Counted from the stretch's first letter, positions 8,006 to 16,678 are shown. The stretch is 48,903 bases of DNA from Magnetococcales bacterium WMHbin3 (GCA_002753185.1 PDZX01000029.1:1-48903), one strand, 5' to 3'. Program-made: numbers and translations. The notes: generated by a model from the sequence alone, not told the origin.

Positions 8006-8895
8006 TGGATGATCTTCTCCTGCAGCGCATCGCAGGGATGTTGGGCGATGGACGGTCCTGCCCACATTTTTTCCACTTCCTTGAGGGCACTCCTCCGCAC
8101 GGCCGGAAAACGCGCTGTCCTCCCATCGATATTGGTGAATTGTTGTATGATATCCGTCTTTCTTGTCCAACCGCAACTCCAGAAAAGCAACCCTCTCTCC
8201 AATGGCGGCTGGCATTCCAGGCGTATCTCCCATGTCCAGGCCCGTCTGTCAAGATTGCGTGCCTCCTCGCCAGGTGGCTGGCGAGACGAAGAGACCTCGC
8301 TGGGACAAGGTTTCTTCGGGGGGGTGCCGTTCAGATACGGCCGAACATCCCCTCCGTAGCAGCGGTCCAGGAATTTTCCAAACGCGCGTCGCCAGACTGC
8401 CCTGCCGATTCTGGTTTCCTTGATGAATTCACAAGCTGCGCGGCGTCTGTCGGTTTGTGCGTGACGCCAATCCCTCGTGTGGAAGGGACGCATCTTCCCC
8501 AGCACCACGCCTCCGGTATCGAAGGGATTGGCCCATCCTTGACACCTTTTCTCGTGTTCCGGACGATAGGCGAAGGCGATGTCGCCAAACGCCTCGTGGG
8601 CAAGACCAGCGTAGTAATAACGGCAGCGCGGCATGTCGATTCCGTGCCGGGCGCATTGGGTTTCCAACTGGTTTGCCTTGCCCTCCTCTATGGCATATCT
8701 TCCCCAGCGTTTATCCGTCTGCAAGAGAATCGCCAACGCATCGAAGCTCGTCACCGTCACCAGCGGGATGATTTCGTGAGGGGGACCTTTCCGATCAGGG
8801 GTCGTCTCGGTGGTGGCGCATGTGGTTTCAGGAGGCATGGTTTTGCGTTTTTCATTAATCGAGAATGGAAGATCGACAGGCAACTCGCAATCCAT
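7981..8895 (-). CDS. unrecognised protein, first gene of the KGGVGR cluster
   Basis: A 304-aa protein that I cannot assign to a family. Notable blocks are AFGDIAF (residues 102-108) and NPFDTGG (123-129), followed by LGKMRPF; these look like a conserved core around an active or binding site, but this is only an impression. The second half is basic and contains a segment rich in Arg and Trp. The start is uncertain: ATG at 8895 has no good Shine-Dalgarno, and ATG at 8838 (MPPETT) is possible. Its 3' end overlaps the next gene by 25 bp, and it begins 51 bp after the HEPN gene, on the same strand. It may be an effector or sensor partner of the ATPase (inference). Confidence 0.55.
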   Translation of the reverse strand: MDCELPVDLPFSINEKRKTMPPETTCATTETTPDRKGPPHEIIPLVTVTSFDALAILLQTDKRWGRYAIEEGKANQLETQCARHGIDMPRCRYYYAGLAHEAFGDIAFAYRPEHEKRCQGWANPFDTGGVVLGKMRPFHTRDWRHAQTDRRRAACEFIKETRIGRAVWRRAFGKFLDRCYGGDVRPYLNGTPPKKPCPSEVSSSRQPPGEEARNLDRRAWTWEIRLECQPPLERGLLFWSCGWTRKTDIIQQFTNIDGRTARFPAVRRSALKEVEKMWAGPSIAQHPCDALQEKIIQWMQTQSP

Positions 8896-8946
8896 GTCAT
8901 CATAGGCGGGATTGGTCTTCGGGACAAGGTTGAGATCACGGCGCGT

Positions 8947-9339
8947 TCACGCAATCCGCTCACGCAACAGGGCGTGCAGTTGGCTCATCGCGGCATGATA
9001 GGCCGGAATGCGGGCGTGAATCTGGCGTGCCAGGCTCTCCCGGTAGGTGTGAGATGTCAAATTACGGTCTTGCAGCATGCCGAGCCATAGCCGTTCGTCA
9101 TTGATCCAGCCTGCCGCATAGGCGCCGCGCAGGGCCTCCCTTGGGGTTTGTGTCTGGATCCCCTCGGCCTCCAACTGGCGCTTCAGGCATTTCCAGGTCA
9201 GCTCCATGCAGAATTCGAAACGCTGAATGGTGGCATCCAAAACGAGATCGTCCTCGCGCGCGTCGCGCAAGAGCGCCATGCGCAATCGAACCAGTGCCTC
9301 CCCCATCCGCGTCAGAGTTGTATTATCGTCCTCGCTCAT
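8947..9339 (-). CDS. HEPN-family antitoxin/toxin partner (nucleotidyltransferase substrate-binding, HI0074-like)
   Basis: A 130-aa all-helical HEPN protein of the HI0074/NTase substrate-binding type. RNLTSH (R92-H97) preserves the RX4H motif of active HEPN RNases and QRFEFCMELTWK is a family hallmark. In MNT/HEPN modules the HEPN protein is the RNase toxin and the MNT partner neutralises it, in characterised cases by AMPylation. The start at 9339 is fixed by GGAGG 7 bases upstream (the frame is open further upstream but reads the partner gene). It overlaps the MNT gene end by 17 bp, so the two are translationally coupled. Confidence 0.85.
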   Translation of the reverse strand: MSEDDNTTLTRMGEALVRLRMALLRDAREDDLVLDATIQRFEFCMELTWKCLKRQLEAEGIQTQTPREALRGAYAAGWINDERLWLGMLQDRNLTSHTYRESLARQIHARIPAYHAAMSQLHALLRERIA

Positions 9340-9667
9340 AAAGGAGCCTCCGATTTTTTTCAATATTGCGACGCAGCGGGCTTTGTGGCGGTTCCGCGTC
9401 CAGACGCACGCAGTCGATGCCAAGCAACGTATCCGCCTCCTCCACGATCTCCAGGATCTGCCGCCACTCCTGCTCGTTGGCGTCGGGACAGAAAATGGCC
9501 AGATCGATGTCGGAACGGGCACGATGGGTCCGGGTGGCCCTGGATCCGAAGAGATAAATCGCCTCCACCCAGGGCAAGGTTTGCAGCCGTCCCAAAAAAC
9601 GGTACGTGGACCATTCTTCCGGCGGCAATCCGTCTCGCCGGGGATCAAGAGGGGTTTCGTCATCCAT
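9323..9667 (-). CDS. MNT-type nucleotidyltransferase (minimal NTase)
   Basis: A 114-aa minimal nucleotidyltransferase. The pol-beta-fold signature is intact: GS at 41-42, then ten residues, then DID (D53 and D55). The expected third acidic residue may lie in GIDCVRLD. It is the upstream member of the MNT/HEPN pair and probably modifies or restrains the HEPN partner. The order MNT then HEPN is the reverse of the pair at 21979-22706. It is divergent from the CheX-like gene, with 132 bp between starts. Confidence 0.85.
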   Translation of the reverse strand: MDDETPLDPRRDGLPPEEWSTYRFLGRLQTLPWVEAIYLFGSRATRTHRARSDIDLAIFCPDANEQEWRQILEIVEEADTLLGIDCVRLDAEPPQSPLRRNIEKNRRLLYERGR

Positions 9668-9799
9668 TTCGAAATGGTAACATGGCGTTTACTGCGTGGA
9701 CAATAGGTGTCCGTTAATTTTGGACTCGATTTTGCTTTATTTGATCCGGTATCATGGCAACTGGGCTATCGGTGCCCATAATATGGAGTGCGGTGAATA

Positions 9800-10294
9800 A
9801 TGAAACAAGAATTTGTCAGCCTCATGAAGGATGCGGTCCAGGAGGTCTTCACGGCCTATCTGGTCATGGAAATCGAAACCGGACCCACGGTGTTCAAAAA
9901 AGATGAGGATCTTTATCGTCCGCCAAGCGCCGAGGTGACGGTGATCATCAACTTCTCCGGCGGCATTCATGGGGGGGTCCACCTCTCCGCCCCGCTCCAT
10001 AGCGCCATGGAAATGGCGGCCTCTTTCTCTGGAGAAGTCTACGAGCAGATCATCGGCGAGGCAGGGGATGGCTTCGGCGAACTGGGCAACATGATCGCCG
10101 GCGGCCTCCAGACCCGCCTGGGCAACCGCTTCGGCAACATCAACCTCACCCCACCCACCCTGATCACCGGCACGGACTACAAGATGCAATACAAAAGCAA
10201 CTTCGACTCCGTGAAGCAGTACTTCAAATGCGATGCAGGACCGTTTTTTGTCGAATTTTTCTACTATATCGACCCAAAACACCGCAAATCATGA
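9800..10294 (+). CDS. CheX-like chemotaxis phosphatase family protein
   Basis: A 164-aa single-domain protein of the CheC/CheX/FliY fold. The catalytic ExxN motif appears once, as ELGN (E94, N97) in FGELGNMIAGG, as expected for CheX, which dephosphorylates CheY-P as a dimer. The N-terminal helix MKQEFVSLMKDAVQEVF and the glycine-rich strand region GGIHGGVHL are also typical. It acts in the cytoplasm on a response regulator. No chemotaxis operon surrounds it, so the target could be CheY or another REC protein. Its stop overlaps the end of the convergent aroB gene by 6 bp. Confidence 0.75.
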   Translation: MKQEFVSLMKDAVQEVFTAYLVMEIETGPTVFKKDEDLYRPPSAEVTVIINFSGGIHGGVHLSAPLHSAMEMAASFSGEVYEQIIGEAGDGFGELGNMIAGGLQTRLGNRFGNINLTPPTLITGTDYKMQYKSNFDSVKQYFKCDAGPFFVEFFYYIDPKHRKS

Positions 10295-11392
10295 CGTTTG
10301 GGACATCCCTGCCGCCAATGCCGCCTCCACTGCGGCGGCGGGGATCCCGCCCCTCACCGACGCCTTCCCGATCCCTTCCGGCAATACATAACGAATCTGG
10401 CCGCTCGCCACCTTCTTGTCGTGGGACATCGCCTCCAGATACTCCGCCACCGGACGGGCCGGAATCGTCACCGGCAAACCGGCGCGCGTCAGCAGATTCC
10501 GAATGCGCGCCACGCTCTCCGGGTCGCACAGCCCCAAGGATTCCGCCAGCTGCGCGGCCACCGCCATCCCGGCCGCCACGGCCTCGCCGTGCAGCCAGGC
10601 ATCATACCCGGTCAATGCCTCGATGGCGTGACCGAAGGTGTGACCGAGATTGAGCAGCGCCCGCGTCCCGTGTTCCCGCTCGTCGGCGGCGACGATCTCG
10701 GCCTTGATCGCGCAACAGGTGTGCAGAACCCGCATGACCGCGACCGTCTCCAGCGCCAGAATCTCCTCCAGCCGCTCCTCCAGCAAAGCGAACAGCCCGG
10801 CGTCCCGAATGATGCCGTACTTGATCACCTCCGCCATGCCCGCCAGTCGTTCCCGCTCGGGCAGGGTGCGCAGGGTCTCCACGTCCATCAGAACCAGACA
10901 CGGCTGATGAAAGGCGCCGATGAGGTTTTTTCCCAAGCGGTGATTGATCCCCGTCTTGCCCCCCACCGAGGCGTCCACTTGCGCCAGGAGCGTGGTGGGC
11001 ACCTGGGCGAACGCCACCCCGCGCAGATAGCACGCAGCCGCGAAACCGGTCATGTCCCCGATCACCCCGCCCCCCAGGGCCAGCAGGGTATCGCTGCGCT
11101 CGAAGCGGTTTTCGATCAGGCGATCGAAGATGGTTTGCAGCGTGCCCCAGTGCTTGTGGCTCTCCCCGTCCGGCAGGATCACCGGCAGCACGGCGAAGCC
11201 GCTGCCTTGCAAGGCACGCTCCACTGTCTCCAGATAAAGGGGCGCCACCGTCTCGTTGGTGATCACCGCCACCCGTCCCCCCGTCACCTTGGGACGCAGC
11301 TTCTCACCGAGGCTGGCGAGCAGGCCGGCGCCGATGTGGAGCGCATAGGACCGGGGACCGAGATCCAGTTCCAGAATGGTTGCTTGATTCAT
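10289..11392 (-). CDS. aroB: 3-dehydroquinate synthase
   Basis: A 367-aa enzyme of usual AroB length. It converts DAHP to 3-dehydroquinate, the second step of the shikimate pathway, in the cytoplasm using NAD and a divalent metal. Visible hallmarks are LALGGGVIGDMTGFAA, PTTLLAQVDASVGGKTG, the metal-binding NLGHTFGHAIE and HGEAVAAGM. The start ATG at 11392 overlaps the pilQ stop as ATGA, which fixes the start. Many proteobacteria have aroK and aroB after pilQ. Here aroB follows pilQ directly and aroK is absent. Confidence 0.95.
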   Translation of the reverse strand: MNQATILELDLGPRSYALHIGAGLLASLGEKLRPKVTGGRVAVITNETVAPLYLETVERALQGSGFAVLPVILPDGESHKHWGTLQTIFDRLIENRFERSDTLLALGGGVIGDMTGFAAACYLRGVAFAQVPTTLLAQVDASVGGKTGINHRLGKNLIGAFHQPCLVLMDVETLRTLPERERLAGMAEVIKYGIIRDAGLFALLEERLEEILALETVAVMRVLHTCCAIKAEIVAADEREHGTRALLNLGHTFGHAIEALTGYDAWLHGEAVAAGMAVAAQLAESLGLCDPESVARIRNLLTRAGLPVTIPARPVAEYLEAMSHDKKVASGQIRYVLPEGIGKASVRGGIPAAAVEAALAAGMSQTS

Positions 11393-13779
11393 ATCTTTTG
11401 TTCGATGATGCGCGGGGTGAGAAAAATCAGCAGTTCGGTCTGTACCGAACTCGTCGTCTTGTCCTTGAAGAGCCACCCCAGCAGAGGCAGCCGCGAAAGA
11501 CCGGGAATGCTGTGCTGGAGACTGGCATCGGTGTTTTCGTAGATCCCGCCCAGCACGATGGTTTCGCCGTTCTGGACCAGGGCCTGGGTTTCGATCATCT
11601 TGGTGCTCACCGGCGGCAAGCCTGCCTCGGCTTCGCCGAAGGAGTCCTTCTTGGCGGTCAGCTTCAGGGTGATGTGATTGCTCGGCGTGACCTGGGGTTT
11701 CACGGTCAGTTCCAGATTGGCCTTGACTGCGGTATAGATCGGCAGGGCGGTCTGTTGATTGATGCCACTCAGGAATTGCCGCGTGATCCCCTGGGTGATC
11801 TTGGCCTCCTGGTTGTTGACGGTCATCAGGCGCGGGCTGGCGATGTTGCGCAGCTTGTTGGCCGATTCCAGGGCGCCCAGTTCGATGTCCAGGTCCAGCA
11901 GGGGATTGACGGAGCCTAGATGCATCCCAAGATTGGGTCGCACGCCGGCGGGCATCATGGAGATATTGGTCGGCATCGCCATGCGGGGCCGGGTGGACTC
12001 CGTGATGGTATTCATCTGAAATTGTTGCGCGTCATAGGCATTGTTGATGTTGCTCGAAATGCCGAGTGAGTTGGCGGATCGGAAGGCAAAGCCCCAGTTG
12101 ATGCCCAGGCTTTCGCTCTCGCGGCGTTCCACCTCGACGATGCGGGCCTCGATGAGGACCTGCGGGGTGGGTTGATCGAGTTTTTTCACCATGTCGCGGA
12201 TTTGCGCCAGATTGCTGGCCACATCCTTGACGATCAGGGTGTTGGTGCGTTCGTCCAGGGAGACGGTCCCCTGGCTGGAGAGCAGCCGGGTTCCCTTGGC
12301 CTGGTCCCCTTCCAGGAGCAGGGCCTTGATCTTGTCGCTCTGCGAGAAACTGACCGGGATCATCTCCGTGATCACCGGTTCCAGTTGTTTGTGGCTGTTC
12401 TGTTCGGCATGCCGCGCCTCGGTGGCCTTCTGGATCTCCGCCAGTGGCGCGATCCTGAGGACGTTGCCCTGGCGGACCTTGCCGAGTCCCTTGGCTTCCA
12501 GCATCAGGTCGAGGGCCTGATCCCAGGGCACGTCCGAGATGTGCATGGTCAGGGTGCCGGTCACGGAGTCGGAGAGGATGATGTTGATCTTGGCGATTTC
12601 CGCCATGAAGCGCAGGGCGTTCTGGATGTCGATGTCCTTGACGTCCAGCGAGACCTTCTGGCCCGAATAGGGGAAGCTCTCCTGGGCCGACTGGCCGCGC
12701 TCGACGACGGGCTTGACCCGGATGAGGATCTCGCGATCCTTCTGGACGAGGGTGTGTTGACCAGCCTGGGCGTTCAGACGCAGGGTGGCGCGCAGATTCT
12801 CCCCATCGGGCGCGAGGTCCACGAAATCGATGGGCGCGCCGAAATCCCGCACGTCCATGCGCCGGATCCACTGGGGGGCGGCCCCGGTCTTTTTGAGGGT
12901 CACGATCAGGTCGTTGCCCTGGCGCGCGCCGCTGGTGGCGGATCCCTCCCGGTCCAGCCGGATGCGGGTCAGGGCGTCGTCGTTGTCGCGGGAGAAATGG
13001 ACCTCCTCGATGGCGGCTGTGCCGCCGACATCCGGGCGATGGGTGAGATGGATGACCAGCGACTCCCTGTCCCGGTTGATCCGGTAGGCGATGCCCGGAT
13101 CCGTCAGGTCCACGATCAGGCGGGTCTTGCCGGGCGCGGTCACCAGTTGGCCTCCGGTGACCTCCGGGGTGGCGCCGGCGAGGGGAAGGCTCTCCTTGGG
13201 ACCGGTCACCTCCGGCAGATCGAGCACCATGCGTGGCGGATCGCTGGTGCGCAAGACCATCGGGTCCGGCAGGGTGCCGGCGCTGATGAAGCGGATTTCG
13301 CTGCCGTCCGTGACGCGGCTGACCCGCGCCTCCCGGATGGTGGGCCTGCCGGTCGTTTTGACCGGTTGGGCCGCCAGCACCGTCAATTCCAGGCCGTTGG
13401 GATTCTCCTGGAGGGTGTATTCCAGGGGTTGGGGCAGGGTCAGTTCCAGTTCTCCCTGCAACACATCGTTTTCCTTCGGGAAGATCCCCACGATGGTGGC
13501 GAGCTTGACGATCCGCGGTTGGATCGCGTTGTCGATGCGGACGCCCGGAAAGGTCAGCAGGACGCGGGGCGGATCGGTTTTCGCGAAGACCTTGTAGGGC
13601 AGTGGGCCATCGGCTTTCAGCGTCACGGTGCTGCCGCGCGCCTCTTCCCGGGTGGTCAGTTCGGTGATCCGGGTGGCCGTGGCGCTGCCGCCGGTTTCCG
13701 GAGCCGGCGCACCAGGACAGCCGGGCAGCAGCGTCAGGAACAGCAGCATCATCGGCAGGGCAAGGGATCGGCGTATCAT
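11389..13779 (-). CDS. pilQ: type IV pilus secretin PilQ
   Basis: A 796-aa outer-membrane secretin forming the pilus exit pore. The N terminus looks like a lipoprotein signal peptide (LTLLPGC, Cys21). Next come AMIN-type peptidoglycan-binding segments (about 40-360), an STN/N0 domain around VSLDVKDIDIQNALRFMAEI, N1-like domain(s), and the C-terminal secretin barrel with VLIEARIVEVE and ending LLIFLTPRII. The start at 13779 overlaps the pilP end by 4 bp. It is the last pil gene before aroB. A lipobox on PilQ is not universal and is notable because PilP here lacks one. Confidence 0.93.
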   Translation of the reverse strand: MIRRSLALPMMLLFLTLLPGCPGAPAPETGGSATATRITELTTREEARGSTVTLKADGPLPYKVFAKTDPPRVLLTFPGVRIDNAIQPRIVKLATIVGIFPKENDVLQGELELTLPQPLEYTLQENPNGLELTVLAAQPVKTTGRPTIREARVSRVTDGSEIRFISAGTLPDPMVLRTSDPPRMVLDLPEVTGPKESLPLAGATPEVTGGQLVTAPGKTRLIVDLTDPGIAYRINRDRESLVIHLTHRPDVGGTAAIEEVHFSRDNDDALTRIRLDREGSATSGARQGNDLIVTLKKTGAAPQWIRRMDVRDFGAPIDFVDLAPDGENLRATLRLNAQAGQHTLVQKDREILIRVKPVVERGQSAQESFPYSGQKVSLDVKDIDIQNALRFMAEIAKINIILSDSVTGTLTMHISDVPWDQALDLMLEAKGLGKVRQGNVLRIAPLAEIQKATEARHAEQNSHKQLEPVITEMIPVSFSQSDKIKALLLEGDQAKGTRLLSSQGTVSLDERTNTLIVKDVASNLAQIRDMVKKLDQPTPQVLIEARIVEVERRESESLGINWGFAFRSANSLGISSNINNAYDAQQFQMNTITESTRPRMAMPTNISMMPAGVRPNLGMHLGSVNPLLDLDIELGALESANKLRNIASPRLMTVNNQEAKITQGITRQFLSGINQQTALPIYTAVKANLELTVKPQVTPSNHITLKLTAKKDSFGEAEAGLPPVSTKMIETQALVQNGETIVLGGIYENTDASLQHSIPGLSRLPLLGWLFKDKTTSSVQTELLIFLTPRIIEQKI

Positions 13780-14228
13780 TTGGCCTTCTCCTCATGCAAA
13801 CGCAGAGTGATGGATTTGTACTCCCCGGCCTTGGCTTGCTGGGGTTCCTGGATGATCACGATCCCGTTTCCGATCTCCATGACCTGTCCTTCCCGCATGC
13901 CGATGTAGTTTTGCGCGCGGATGACATGGCCCTTGCCGGAGGGGTCCTGCACCATGGCCGCCTGTTCCTTGTGGTCGCTGGAAGAGAGGATGGCGACCAG
14001 CTTGAGGCTGTCCAGTTGGAACGCCTCCAGGGGTTCCTTGGTCCGTTCCTTGATCTTGGGTGCTTCCTTTTCCCCGGTGGTGATGCGTCTTTCCAGGGAA
14101 GCCGGTGGTTGGAACGGGTCCCGGGTTCCGGCAAAGCGATAGCGCGCCTCCTCGGCGGGGGGCGGATCTCCGGCAATGGCCGTCATGGGAATGCCCATGG
14201 CCAGCACGATGGCGGGAAGCGGTTTCAT
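13776..14228 (-). CDS. pilP: type IV pilus inner-membrane-associated protein PilP
   Basis: A 150-aa periplasmic protein linking the PilNO inner-membrane complex to PilQ. The HR-domain pattern is visible: RDPFQPP, LDSLKLVAIL, then VIRAQNYIGMREGQVMEI. The N terminus has a signal peptide ending MTAIAG but no lipobox cysteine, unlike the lipoprotein PilP of Pseudomonas or Neisseria. Position (after pilO, overlapping pilQ by 4 bp) supports the call. Confidence 0.88.
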   Translation of the reverse strand: MKPLPAIVLAMGIPMTAIAGDPPPAEEARYRFAGTRDPFQPPASLERRITTGEKEAPKIKERTKEPLEAFQLDSLKLVAILSSSDHKEQAAMVQDPSGKGHVIRAQNYIGMREGQVMEIGNGIVIIQEPQQAKAGEYKSITLRLHEEKAK

Positions 14229-14870
14229 TCATTTCCCCTTCTTGGCTTGCCCTTCGCCTTTCTTGGCCTTGGCCGCGTTGGCCTTGCGGGCCTGGGCTTC
14301 CAGTTCCTCGGTATCCAGGAACCGGTAGGTCACGGCCTTGGCCTGGGTTTGCAGGGTGTCGTTTTTTCCCACGGCGATCACCAGATCGGTAATCGTGACG
14401 ATACGCGGCATCCTGGCCACGGTCTGCAGGAAATGGGCCGTTTCCAGGTAGCTGCCCAGAAACTGCAGATCCACCGGCACCTCGGCATGGATATCGGCGG
14501 GCATTTCCGGCTTGGGCGCGAACAGCAGGAAGGTCAGGCCCTGTTCGTGGCCCGCGTTGGAGATGTCCGTGAGCAGGGAGGGGATCTCCTTGCGGGAGGG
14601 GAGTTGGCGCGCCGCTTCCGCTTCCTGGATCTTCAACTCTTCCAGTTCCTTGCGCAGGGCCGGCAATTTTTTCAACTGGGATTTCTTGAATTGGATGTCC
14701 TCTTCCAGCTTGGCGATTTTGTCCGTCAGGCCGTCCATGATTTTCTGTTGGTCCTTGAAGAGGAAATGCCAATAGCCGGCGGCGATCAGCAGGAGCACGG
14801 CCACGCCGATGCCGATCTTTTTGAGGGACGAAAAGCGCAGCAGGATGCCGGGGTCGAAACCGAGTTCCAT
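14229..14870 (-). CDS. pilO: type IV pilus biogenesis protein PilO
   Basis: A 213-aa bitopic inner-membrane protein. It has a short cytoplasmic N terminus, one transmembrane helix (about residues 16-37), a coiled coil (about 40-100) and a ferredoxin-like periplasmic domain including LTFLLFAPKPE and VDLQFLGSYLETAHFL. It pairs with PilN to align the pilus motor with PilQ. The C-terminal 25 residues are a lysine/alanine-rich tail (KANAAKAKKGEGQAKKGK), longer than usual. It starts 2 bp after pilN and abuts pilP directly. Confidence 0.9.
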   Translation of the reverse strand: MELGFDPGILLRFSSLKKIGIGVAVLLLIAAGYWHFLFKDQQKIMDGLTDKIAKLEEDIQFKKSQLKKLPALRKELEELKIQEAEAARQLPSRKEIPSLLTDISNAGHEQGLTFLLFAPKPEMPADIHAEVPVDLQFLGSYLETAHFLQTVARMPRIVTITDLVIAVGKNDTLQTQAKAVTYRFLDTEELEAQARKANAAKAKKGEGQAKKGK

Positions 14871-14872
14871 GG

Positions 14873-15454
14873 TTATTTCTTACCCTCTTCGGCCTTGGGG
14901 TCCTTCACCTCCGGGGGGTCGATGTGCGCGGTGATGGTGAACTCCTTTACATCGAGTTCCTCCTTGGCCTGGCGGGCCACGCGAGTGAGATCGACCTTGG
15001 AGAGATGGGGCGATGCCTCCAGGGCGCGCATGAAATCGGCGACCAGGGCGTTGGAGGACGCCTTGCCGGTCAGTTCCAGGGTATCCTGTCGGGTGGTGAT
15101 TTTGGTGAGCCACGCCTTTTCCGGGATGGTCAGGCTGAGGGCGTCCAGCACGCGCAAAGAGATATCACGCTTGCCGCTCAATTGGGCGATCAGGTCGAGG
15201 CGTTGCTTGATGAGGGCCTTCATCTCCCGGATGCGGCTGATTTCTCCCAACTCCTCGTCGATTTTTTTCAGTTGGGCTTCCAGGTTGCTCTGTTGCGCGC
15301 GCATTCCGGCGATGTGATCCTCGATGGCCTTGTGCGTCAAAAAAGCGGCGACGAGTCCCAGGATGGCCACGATCCCCCAGATCATGAACAGTTGGTTGAC
15401 CTTGGCGACGCGTCGGGCCGGACGGTAGGGGAGCAGATTGATCTTGAGCATCAT
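14873..15454 (-). CDS. pilN: type IV pilus biogenesis protein PilN
   Basis: A 193-aa bitopic membrane protein. The N-terminal MLKINLLPYRPAR is the conserved cytoplasmic motif that binds PilM. A transmembrane helix follows (about 25-45), then a coiled coil and a periplasmic ferredoxin-like domain. It forms a heterodimer with PilO. The first of two adjacent ATGs (15454) overlaps the pilM stop as ATGA and is taken as the start. Confidence 0.92.
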   Translation of the reverse strand: MMLKINLLPYRPARRVAKVNQLFMIWGIVAILGLVAAFLTHKAIEDHIAGMRAQQSNLEAQLKKIDEELGEISRIREMKALIKQRLDLIAQLSGKRDISLRVLDALSLTIPEKAWLTKITTRQDTLELTGKASSNALVADFMRALEASPHLSKVDLTRVARQAKEELDVKEFTITAHIDPPEVKDPKAEEGKK

Positions 15455-16554
15455 GGCGCGTCTCCTCGCAGGGCCAGTCCCGCTGCCACCAGAAACTCCG
15501 GTGCCCGTTCCGGTCCCAGTGCCTTGAGTCCGGCATGGCCGCCCATCCGGGAGAAGGGGTTGGCGGTGAGGACGGGGAGGTTCAGCATGCGGTTCAGAAA
15601 GGCGGTCGCCTCGGGCAGCAGGGCGCAGCCGCCGCTCAGGTAGAGGTCGCCCACCTTCTGGGCCGGGTGGCCGGCATTGAAGAAATCCACCGACTGCCTG
15701 ACGAGATTGCCCAACTGTTCCAGGAAGGCATGCACCACGACCTCGCGGGAGGCGGTGGGCCAGGGGCGATCCCGTGCATCATGGCCACGGATCAGCATTT
15801 GTTCCGCCTCCTCCGGGGAGACGTCGTGTCCCTGGATGATCTCCTGGATCATCTTGTCGCCGCCGAAGGTGTGATCGCGGGTGAAATCCGGCCAGCCATT
15901 GACCACGGCGGCCAGGTTGAGATGGGTATGTCCGACGTTGACCAGCATGGTGGCTGGGGCCGGTTCCGGTTTTTCCCCCTTGGCGGGTTTTTTGATCGGT
16001 TGTGTTTTTTTGCCGGCAAGGCAAAAAGTCTCCACCGCGTTGGCCATGCAGAAGATGTCCAGGTCGCACAGCACCGGATCGAGTCCCGCCTCGCGGGGGG
16101 CCTCCAGGCGGTTGTCCACCACCTCTTTTTTGCAGGCGCTCAGCAGCACATCCATGTTCTCCGCCCCATGGGAGAGGATCTGGAAGTCCAGATAGACCTC
16201 TTCGATGTCGAAGGGGATGTGTTCTTCCGCCTCCGTGGAGATCTGGTCTTCCAGGTCCAGTTCCGACATGGTGGGGAGTTGGATTTTCTTGATGATGACC
16301 GCCGACCCGCCCACGGAGATGGCGGCGCGTTTGCTGGAGAAGCGGGCTTCGCTCCACAGGTCGCGGATGGCTTGTGTGACGGTTGCCTTGTCCTTGATTT
16401 TCCCGCCGGCCATGGCCTTCGGGGGGAGGGGTTTGGCGCCGATGCGGTGCAGACTCCATCCGGAACCGGATCGGCGCAGTTCCACCGCCTTGATCGAGGT
16501 GGTGCCGATATCGAGTCCGACCGTGGTTTTGTGATGTGCGCCGAGTGAGAACAT
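15451..16554 (-). CDS. pilM: type IV pilus actin-like ATPase PilM
   Basis: A 367-aa actin-fold protein (FtsA/PilM family). VGLDIGTTSIKAVELR is the phosphate-1 motif and LYLSGGCALLPE the adenosine motif near the C terminus. PilM is a cytoplasmic ring component that binds the PilN tail. It is the first gene of pilM-N-O-P-Q-aroB. A Pro/Lys-rich insert (around AGKKTQPIKKPAKGEK) is the part found duplicated at 16679-16813. The operon is divergent from the PBP1A gene, the arrangement also seen in Pseudomonas, but the spacer here is enlarged by a decayed duplication. Confidence 0.93.
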   Translation of the reverse strand: MFSLGAHHKTTVGLDIGTTSIKAVELRRSGSGWSLHRIGAKPLPPKAMAGGKIKDKATVTQAIRDLWSEARFSSKRAAISVGGSAVIIKKIQLPTMSELDLEDQISTEAEEHIPFDIEEVYLDFQILSHGAENMDVLLSACKKEVVDNRLEAPREAGLDPVLCDLDIFCMANAVETFCLAGKKTQPIKKPAKGEKPEPAPATMLVNVGHTHLNLAAVVNGWPDFTRDHTFGGDKMIQEIIQGHDVSPEEAEQMLIRGHDARDRPWPTASREVVVHAFLEQLGNLVRQSVDFFNAGHPAQKVGDLYLSGGCALLPEATAFLNRMLNLPVLTANPFSRMGGHAGLKALGPERAPEFLVAAGLALRGDAP

Positions 16555-16678
16555 GCGATACTGGTCCGGTTGGATGGTTCTGGTATTGAGTTCTCTATCA
16601 TTTTAACACGTTTTTTCTTGCCGGGGAAGGCATTTCCATGGGATTGGAACGCAATGAAGGCGGCGGGACCATGGGGGC
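16533..16678. repeat. left copy of duplicated pilM-start / spacer / PBP1A-start segment
   Basis: This contains the pilM 5' end, the spacer and an aborted PBP1A start. It aligns with 16813-16956: shared stretches include ATACTGGTCCGGTTGGATGG, TTAACACG, TTCTTG and ATGGGATTGGAACGCAAT. The copies differ by scattered substitutions and short indels, so the duplication is old. Confidence 0.85.
16638..16678 (+). pseudogene. remnant of the PBP1A gene 5' end
   Basis: Starts ATGGGATTGGAACGCAATGA and matches the first 13-14 codons of the intact PBP1A gene at 16916. The sequence then switches abruptly to pilM-derived DNA near 16679. It is the junction product of a tandem duplication. Confidence 0.8.

Noticed and set aside
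12172..13908. Long open frame antisense to pilQ
   Set aside because: High GC leaves long antisense frames open; the pilQ sense strand is unmistakable and the antisense product has no family features. The same applies to long antisense frames over PBP1A (17402-18835), aroB (10298-11542) and the hybrid kinase (29070-31940).
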